Shown here one piece after another: positions 8,030-12,407 of a stretch of 12,407 nucleotides of DNA (the first letter of the stretch is position 1; every line of letters starts with the position of its first letter). The stretch spans positions 1 to 12,407 of the forward strand of contig DAOVTF010000021.1 of NCBI GenBank assembly GCA_030633225.1, given 5' to 3'. The DNA comes from Flavobacteriaceae bacterium (lineage in GTDB: Bacteria > Bacteroidota > Bacteroidia > Flavobacteriales > Flavobacteriaceae). The translations under genes were made by a program, and so were the position numbers. The notes under the pieces were generated by a model, which was not told the origin of the DNA, made no database searches, and saw only the letters and a program-made list of their open reading frames with translations.

Positions 8030-8075
8030 AGTATATAAAAAGAAAACTTCAAGATTAATCCCTTTTATCTATTAA
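7971..8075 (+). other. Displaced C-terminal reading frame of the methyltransferase-like gene
   Basis: From 7971 the frame one base ahead of the gene at 7640 encodes 34 residues and a TAA. They include LEKIKLEEQF, then LSERFGEIYKVYKKK and TSRLIPFIY. This is the standard ending of small ICMT-like proteins, with the conserved Glu pair and the Tyr/Arg-Pro pattern. There is no start codon or promoter of its own. It joins the upstream frame if one T of the T8 run is removed. The codons look normal and free of further damage, so the break is recent, artefactual or tolerated. Confidence 0.85.
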
Positions 8076-8149
8076 TATACAATGAACTTAATATCATGAT
8101 GGTTTTAAGAACTTTTTTATTAAGTTTACTTTTTTAAACCATTATTATA

Positions 8150-8890
8150 ATGAAAGTTTTAGGAATAGATATTGGAGGTTCCGGAATAAAAGGAGCAATT
8201 GTAGATACAAAAACTGGCGTATTAGTTTCTGAAAGACATAGAATTGCAACGCCTCAACCTGCAACTCCCGAGAATGTAGCAGCAACACTAAAAAAAATTG
8301 TAGATCATTTTAATTGGAAAGGTAAAGCTGGTTGTGGCTTCCCTACTCCTCTTTTGCATGGAAAATGCCAAAGTGGTGGAAATTTACATAAAAGCTGGAA
8401 AGGCGTACAAGCAAATGATTTGTTTAAAAAAAAATCTGGCATAGATTTCACAGTTGTTAATGACGCTGATGCTGCAGCTTTAGCCGAAATGAATTTTGGT
8501 GCTGGTAAAGATAAAGAAGGACTAGTAGCCGTTATCACTTTAGGAACAGGTATTGGCTCAGGATTATTTTATAACGGTGAATTAATCCAAAATACTGAAT
8601 TAGGTCATGTGACTTACAAAAATGAGGCTTTTGAAAACTATGCAGCTGATTCCATCAGAAAAAAAGAAGATCTAAGTTATACAAAATGGGGTAAAAGATT
8701 AAATAAATATTTTAATCATATTGAACTTATTCTTTCTCCTGATCTATTTATCATTGGAGGCGGAGCAAGTAAAAAACTAGATAGATTTATAGATGAAATT
8801 GAAACTAACTCTCCAATTATTCCTGCCGAAAACAAAAATGAAGCCGGAATCATCGGAGCGGCTATAGCTGCTGCTGAAGGGATTAAGTGA
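8150..8890 (+). CDS. ppgK: Polyphosphate glucokinase (ROK family)
   Basis: Phosphorylates glucose to glucose 6-phosphate, with inorganic polyphosphate as the likely donor. The 246-residue length and overall pattern match short bacterial polyphosphate glucokinases. The N-terminal phosphate loop DIGGSGIKG (7-15) carries the Ser-Gly-Ile-Lys variant typical of this group, where many ATP-ROK kinases have GGTK. Asp105 in [12 protein letters not shown] is the expected catalytic base. LGTGIGSG (131-138) is the second phosphate loop, and ELGH (150-153) is the sugar-binding ExGH. The zinc CxCGxxGCxE motif of ROK regulators and ATP glucokinases is absent, as in PpgK. The gene stands alone between the frameshifted methyltransferase-like gene and a convergent mvaB, whose stop is only 13 bases away with no hairpin seen between. 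A weak box, TAAGTTTA (8121-8128), could be its promoter. Donor preference is inferred from family resemblance, and some members also use ATP. Confidence 0.9.
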   Translation: MKVLGIDIGGSGIKGAIVDTKTGVLVSERHRIATPQPATPENVAATLKKIVDHFNWKGKAGCGFPTPLLHGKCQSGGNLHKSWKGVQANDLFKKKSGIDFTVVNDADAAALAEMNFGAGKDKEGLVAVITLGTGIGSGLFYNGELIQNTELGHVTYKNEAFENYAADSIRKKEDLSYTKWGKRLNKYFNHIELILSPDLFIIGGGASKKLDRFIDEIETNSPIIPAENKNEAGIIGAAIAAAEGIK

Positions 8891-8903
8891 TAGATTTTTT
8901 ATT

Positions 8904-9761
8904 TTAATAGAATACTTTCATAGCTTCATTATATGCACTTTCAAAACTCAATGAATTTATATTTGATTTTACTTTTTTAGTCGTAAAATAGGACACAAGC
9001 TTCTCTGTTGGCATATTACCTGTAAGTTCATCTTTAGCCATTGGACAACCACCAAACCCTTTAATTGCTCCATCAAATCGATTACACCCAGCCATAAATG
9101 CAGCATCAACTTTTTCATGCCATTCATCAGGGTGAGTATGTAAATGGGCACCAAACTCAACATCGGGATAAAGTGGAATCAAATTAGTAAACAGATACGA
9201 GATAGTTTCTCCGCTTGCAACTCCAATTGTATCAGATAATGAAAGTATTTTAACTCCCATTTTAGCAAGAATACCTGTCCATTTGGCTACAATTTCAACA
9301 TTCCAAGGGTCACCATAAGGATTGCCAAACCCCATGGAAAGATAAGCGACAACTTCTTTATTTGATCTATTTGCAATATTCAAAATCTCTTCTAAAATAA
9401 TTAAAGATTGCTTAATTGTTTTTCCTGTATTACGCATTTGAAAATTCTCAGAAATTGAAAAAGGGTACCCTAAATAATCAATTTCGCCAAATTTGCTTGC
9501 GTCTTCAGCCCCTCTAACATTTGCTACTATGGCTAATAATTTTGTATTGGTCTCCGATAAATTTAATTGTGATAAAACCTTTGCAGTATCTCGCATTTGT
9601 GGAATAGCTTTTGGCGAAACAAAACTTCCAAAATCAATCGTATCAAAACCTACTTTAAGCAAAGAGTTTATATATCTCGACTTTGCTTCTGTAGGAATAA
9701 AATGAGATTTTATTCCTTGCATCGCATCACGAGGACATTCTATGATTTTCACTTGATTCAT
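8904..9761 (-). CDS. mvaB: Hydroxymethylglutaryl-CoA lyase
   Basis: Cleaves 3-hydroxy-3-methylglutaryl-CoA to acetoacetate and acetyl-CoA, the last step of leucine degradation, in the cytoplasm. The protein is 285 residues and forms a TIM barrel. Arg11-Asp12 in ECPRDAMQG correspond to the conserved GPRDGLQ start (Arg for catalysis, Asp for the divalent metal). The metal-binding His-x-His is AHLHTH (His206, His208). GFGGCPMA holds the catalytic Cys239, followed by TGN with Asn249. The opening ECPRDAMQGIK, in place of the usual VGPRDGLQNE, marks a clade that I recall as common in flavobacteria. It lies 27 bases downstream of the exporter gene on the same strand, so co-transcription is possible, yet a -7 box lies just before its ATG. 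Other leucine-pathway genes are not in the window. Confidence 0.93.
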   Translation of the reverse strand: MNQVKIIECPRDAMQGIKSHFIPTEAKSRYINSLLKVGFDTIDFGSFVSPKAIPQMRDTAKVLSQLNLSETNTKLLAIVANVRGAEDASKFGEIDYLGYPFSISENFQMRNTGKTIKQSLIILEEILNIANRSNKEVVAYLSMGFGNPYGDPWNVEIVAKWTGILAKMGVKILSLSDTIGVASGETISYLFTNLIPLYPDVEFGAHLHTHPDEWHEKVDAAFMAGCNRFDGAIKGFGGCPMAKDELTGNMPTEKLVSYFTTKKVKSNINSLSFESAYNEAMKVFY

Positions 9762-9768
9762 TGTTAGT

Positions 9769-9776
9769 CAAATATA
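9769..9776 (-). promoter_or_regulatory. -7 promoter box directly upstream of mvaB
   Basis: The minus strand reads TATATTTG, a match to TAnnTTTG, ending only 7 bases before the ATG at 9761. If used, transcription would start at or next to the ATG and the mRNA would be nearly leaderless. It fills most of the 27-base gap after the exporter gene. No -33 TTG at standard spacing was found, so it may be coincidental. Confidence 0.35.
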
Positions 9777-9788
9777 CAAGAAAGACTT

Positions 9789-10415
9789 TTATTTATGAGA
9801 AAACAATATATAAATTCCAATGGCAATAAATACTATTATTTGTAACCAGTGTAAAACCTTTTTAAACTTATCATTATCTCTTAAAAACGAAGTAAGTTTT
9901 GATGAACTTATCGAAACTAAACTAAAAATTAAAAAAGCTTGAATCATAAAAACAATTCCTAGAATATATATTTGAGCAGTTATGTTTCCATTTTCTTTTA
10001 CAATAAATCCAGGTAAAAAAGCCAAAAAGAAAATAGCTACTTTCGGATTTAAAACATTCATAATAAATCCTTGTTTGAATAGATCTAAAAACGATTTATT
10101 TGAATCACCCGAGATATTAAATTCAATATTTATGGAACTTTTATAAGTTTTAAATGCTAAATAAAAAAGATACAAAGCTCCTAATATTTTAATGATTGTA
10201 AATAAAACATCTGATTCATTTATTATTGCTGCAACTCCAAAAGCAATAAGAGTTGTATGAACCATAATACCACTAACTAATCCTAAGGATGTAATTATTC
10301 CATATTTTTTGCCTCTTGTAATGCTGAGCATAATCACATAAATAATATCTGGACCAGGCATTAGAGTAAGTAAAATGGAAGCCGTTAAAAAAGGCAAAAG
10401 CACTTCAGAATTCAA
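9789..10415 (-). CDS. LysE/RhtB family amino-acid exporter
   Basis: A 208-residue inner-membrane protein with about six hydrophobic segments. Two family hallmarks are present: LMPGPDIIYVI near the end of helix 1 (18-28) and NPKVAIFFLAFLPGF (122-136). Members export amino acids or homoserine/threonine lactones; the substrate here cannot be told. The start appears to be TTG at 10415. An in-frame stop lies two codons upstream, and the next in-frame ATG is inside helix 1 (MPGPD), which would destroy the first membrane segment. It is followed by mvaB after 27 bases on the same strand, and the two may be co-transcribed, which would fit an amino-acid theme without proving it. A TATATTTA near-match (10431-10438) could be its promoter, but this overlaps the upstream gene's terminator. 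Confidence 0.9.
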   Translation of the reverse strand: MNSEVLLPFLTASILLTLMPGPDIIYVIMLSITRGKKYGIITSLGLVSGIMVHTTLIAFGVAAIINESDVLFTIIKILGALYLFYLAFKTYKSSINIEFNISGDSNKSFLDLFKQGFIMNVLNPKVAIFFLAFLPGFIVKENGNITAQIYILGIVFMIQAFLIFSLVSISSSKLTSFLRDNDKFKKVLHWLQIIVFIAIGIYILFSHK

Positions 10416-10437
10416 TATTTAAAATTTGTGTAAATAT

Positions 10438-10467
10438 AAAAAAGTCCAATATAATTTATTGGACTTT
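10438..10467 (-). terminator. Intrinsic terminator after the phosphofructokinase gene
   Basis: AAAGTCCAATA (10441-10451) and TATTGGACTTT (10457-10467) are perfect 11-base arms around TAATT. On the minus strand the stem is followed by a run of six T. It lies 24 bases past the phosphofructokinase stop and separates that gene from the exporter. Confidence 0.85.
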
Positions 10468-10491
10468 CTTGTAATAAGTATAATATTTTTA

Positions 10492-11697
10492 TTAGCTATC
10501 AGCTGCCATTAAAAACATTGGCTTCATTTCAAATCGATTATATTGAGGTCTTAAACGCTCAATATTATAGTATTTATCAATATTAACAATCTTCTTTGAA
10601 CTCGTAACAACATCTAAAGGGACATCATCATATCTTCCGTTTTTAAGCACTACAAGTCTGCCGTGAAATCCACCAAGAATTAAATCCAATGCAAGATTTC
10701 CAAATGCCATAGGAACAATGGAATCAACTGCATCTGGATCACCTCCACGAACTAAATATCCAAGTTTTTGATTAATTATATTAATTGTTTTTCCATTATT
10801 GAATTTTGGAGTATGACTTTTTATTTCTGCTGAAATCATATCGCCAACACCTCCTAATTTTGCATGACCAAACATATCTTTTTCCGAATCTTGAAATATC
10901 ATGTCTCCACCTTTAAATAAAGTTCCTTCTGAAGCAAGAACAACAGAATACTTACTTGGATTGTTATTACGATCCTCCACAAGTAATTCAGTAAGATGTT
11001 CAATGTCAAAGTTATACTCAGGTATAACACATCTATTTGCTGCACCAGCCATAGTTGGTAACATAGCAGTAAAGCCTGCATATCTTCCAAATACTTCCAT
11101 TACCAATATTCTTTCATGCGAACCTGCTGAGGTTCTTAAATTATTGGTCATCATAATTGTTCTGGTAACACAAGTACTAAATCCAATACAATAATCTGTA
11201 CCCGGCACATCATTATCCATTGTTTTAGGTATTGCAACTACTTTTACGCCTTCTTTATACATTCTCACTCCATAGCTTAAAGTATCATCACCTCCAATAG
11301 GAATTAAATAATCAACACCTAACCATTCTAAATTTTTAATAATTTCAGGAGTTAGATCATTAATCTCTTTATTGTATGTAGATTTTAAATGCTCAGGAAC
11401 TTTATCTTTTGGCATATGACTTGGTTTGGTTCTTGAGGAATGTAAAAATGTTCCGCCTGTACGACCAGCCTTATTTACAAGGTCATTAGTTAATTTAATG
11501 AAGTTTCTACTATTATCAGCTTTTTCGTCTCTTAAAAGCTCCGTTATACCAGCCCATCCACGACGTAAACCAATAACTCTATAACCTTCTCTATTTGCTC
11601 GAATTGTTATTGCACGAATCGCGGGGTTAAGTCCGGGAACATCACCTCCACCGGTTAAAATTGCAATTATCCCCTTTATTTTTTTTGTGTTTGCCAT
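10492..11697 (-). CDS. pfp: 6-phosphofructokinase with PPi-type active site
   Basis: Phosphorylates fructose 6-phosphate to fructose 1,6-bisphosphate in the cytoplasm. The protein is 401 residues, longer than the roughly 320-residue ATP-type PfkA. The phosphate loop is LTGGGDVPGLN (14-24). The two positions that separate donors both carry the PPi type. GGDDT (135-139) has Asp138 where E. coli PfkA has Gly104, and PKTMDND (157-163) has Lys158 where PfkA has Gly124. Asp161 is the expected catalytic base, and MEVFGRYAG (200-208) is the sugar-phosphate signature. By the established Gly/Asp104 and Gly/Lys124 rule this should be a pyrophosphate-dependent, reversible enzyme (EC 2.7.1.90). Such enzymes usually lack allosteric control and also work in gluconeogenesis. 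The gene follows GAPDH on the same strand, with a terminator between them, and has its own hairpin terminator. No clean promoter box was found, only TACATTG beside a palindrome. ATP use cannot be excluded without assay. Confidence 0.88.
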   Translation of the reverse strand: MANTKKIKGIIAILTGGGDVPGLNPAIRAITIRANREGYRVIGLRRGWAGITELLRDEKADNSRNFIKLTNDLVNKAGRTGGTFLHSSRTKPSHMPKDKVPEHLKSTYNKEINDLTPEIIKNLEWLGVDYLIPIGGDDTLSYGVRMYKEGVKVVAIPKTMDNDVPGTDYCIGFSTCVTRTIMMTNNLRTSAGSHERILVMEVFGRYAGFTAMLPTMAGAANRCVIPEYNFDIEHLTELLVEDRNNNPSKYSVVLASEGTLFKGGDMIFQDSEKDMFGHAKLGGVGDMISAEIKSHTPKFNNGKTINIINQKLGYLVRGGDPDAVDSIVPMAFGNLALDLILGGFHGRLVVLKNGRYDDVPLDVVTSSKKIVNIDKYYNIERLRPQYNRFEMKPMFLMAADS

Positions 11698-11723
11698 ATA
11701 GAATATTATTTATGAAAACTTAT

Positions 11724-11736
11724 TTTACAATGTAAA
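11724..11736. promoter_or_regulatory. Short palindrome upstream of the phosphofructokinase gene
   Basis: TTTACA and TGTAAA flank a single A about 30 bases upstream of the ATG at 11697. The minus strand across it contains TACATTG, close to a -7 box but one T short. It could be an operator overlapping the promoter. The site is short enough to arise by chance in AT-rich DNA. Confidence 0.25.
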
Positions 11737-11782
11737 TATTTAGAGTTTTTCAGTTGAAATCAAAACTCTTAATTAAATTTAT

Positions 11783-11812
11783 AAAAAAGCCCATAACAAT
11801 AAAATTATGGGC
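11783..11812 (-). terminator. Intrinsic terminator after the GAPDH gene
   Basis: GCCCATAA (11789-11796) and TTATGGGC (11805-11812) form a perfect 8-bp stem around an 8-base loop. On the minus strand it is followed by six T. It lies 28 bases beyond the GAPDH stop, so GAPDH and phosphofructokinase are mostly separate transcripts. Confidence 0.85.
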
Positions 11813-11840
11813 ATTTAGATTTTATTTTATAAATATACTA

Positions 11841-12407
<567 letters not shown>

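Noticed and set aside
8099..8142. ATGGTTT/AAACCAT pair upstream of ppgK
   Set aside because: The arms are only 7 bases with a loop of about 30, and there is no T-run. It is too weak to call an operator or terminator.
8305..8538. 77-codon open frame antisense to ppgK, and similar frames at 8969-9163, 9493-9705 and 10899-11090
   Set aside because: All overlap well-supported genes and have no independent start signals.
10901..11194. 97-codon open frame antisense to the phosphofructokinase gene
   Set aside because: It is fully contained in a conserved gene and its product shows no recognisable motif. It is best explained as a shadow frame.
10492..11697. Annotation as ordinary ATP-dependent PfkA
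   Set aside because: GGDDT and PKTMDND carry the PPi-type residues, and the length of 401 exceeds PfkA.

Overview
The window looks like chromosomal DNA from a flavobacterium (Bacteroidota, probably Flavobacteriaceae). The evidence is the very low GC content, the many TAnnTTTG -7 promoter boxes just upstream of genes, the lack of clear Shine-Dalgarno sequences, and protein types typical of that group: a DUF4369/TlpA-like lipoprotein, a DbpA-domain DEAD-box helicase, an OprO/P-type porin and a flavobacterial HMG-CoA lyase clade. No mobile element, CRISPR array, tRNA or rRNA was seen.

Layout. Positions 1-48 (-) hold the first 16 codons of an ABC-F type ATPase that runs off the left edge. Rightward genes follow: a lipoprotein with a degenerate thioredoxin-like domain (250-1689) and a DEAD-box RNA helicase (1804-3534). 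The helicase converges with guaB (3620-5086, -) on a shared bidirectional terminator. Upstream of guaB is a leftward three-gene cluster, porin (6216-7364), FMN-binding periplasmic protein (5653-6171) and four-helix membrane protein (5155-5652), the last two abutting with no gap. A divergent promoter region (7365-7639) carries two inverted repeats. It leads right into an isoprenylcysteine-methyltransferase-like gene that is frameshifted at a run of eight T (7640-8029, with its displaced C-terminus to 8075), then a polyphosphate glucokinase (8150-8890). The rest is leftward: HMG-CoA lyase (8904-9761), a LysE/RhtB exporter (9789-10415), a 6-phosphofructokinase with PPi-type active-site residues (10492-11697), and the C-terminal 188 residues of GAPDH (11841-12407), which runs off the right edge.

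How the genes fit together. Glucokinase, phosphofructokinase and GAPDH are glycolytic. The first two appear to use inorganic polyphosphate and pyrophosphate rather than ATP, which suggests an ATP-sparing upper glycolysis. HMG-CoA lyase points to leucine catabolism, and the exporter beside it may export amino acids. The porin/FMN protein/membrane protein cluster is the best candidate for a poorly described system: an envelope flavin redox module paired with an outer-membrane channel. The other genes are housekeeping.

Two reading details matter. The methyltransferase-like gene is only complete if one T is removed from T8 (7965-7972). Several genes seem to use non-ATG starts (porin GTG, exporter TTG, possibly the lipoprotein TTG), or to have their -7 box so close to the start that the mRNA would be nearly leaderless.
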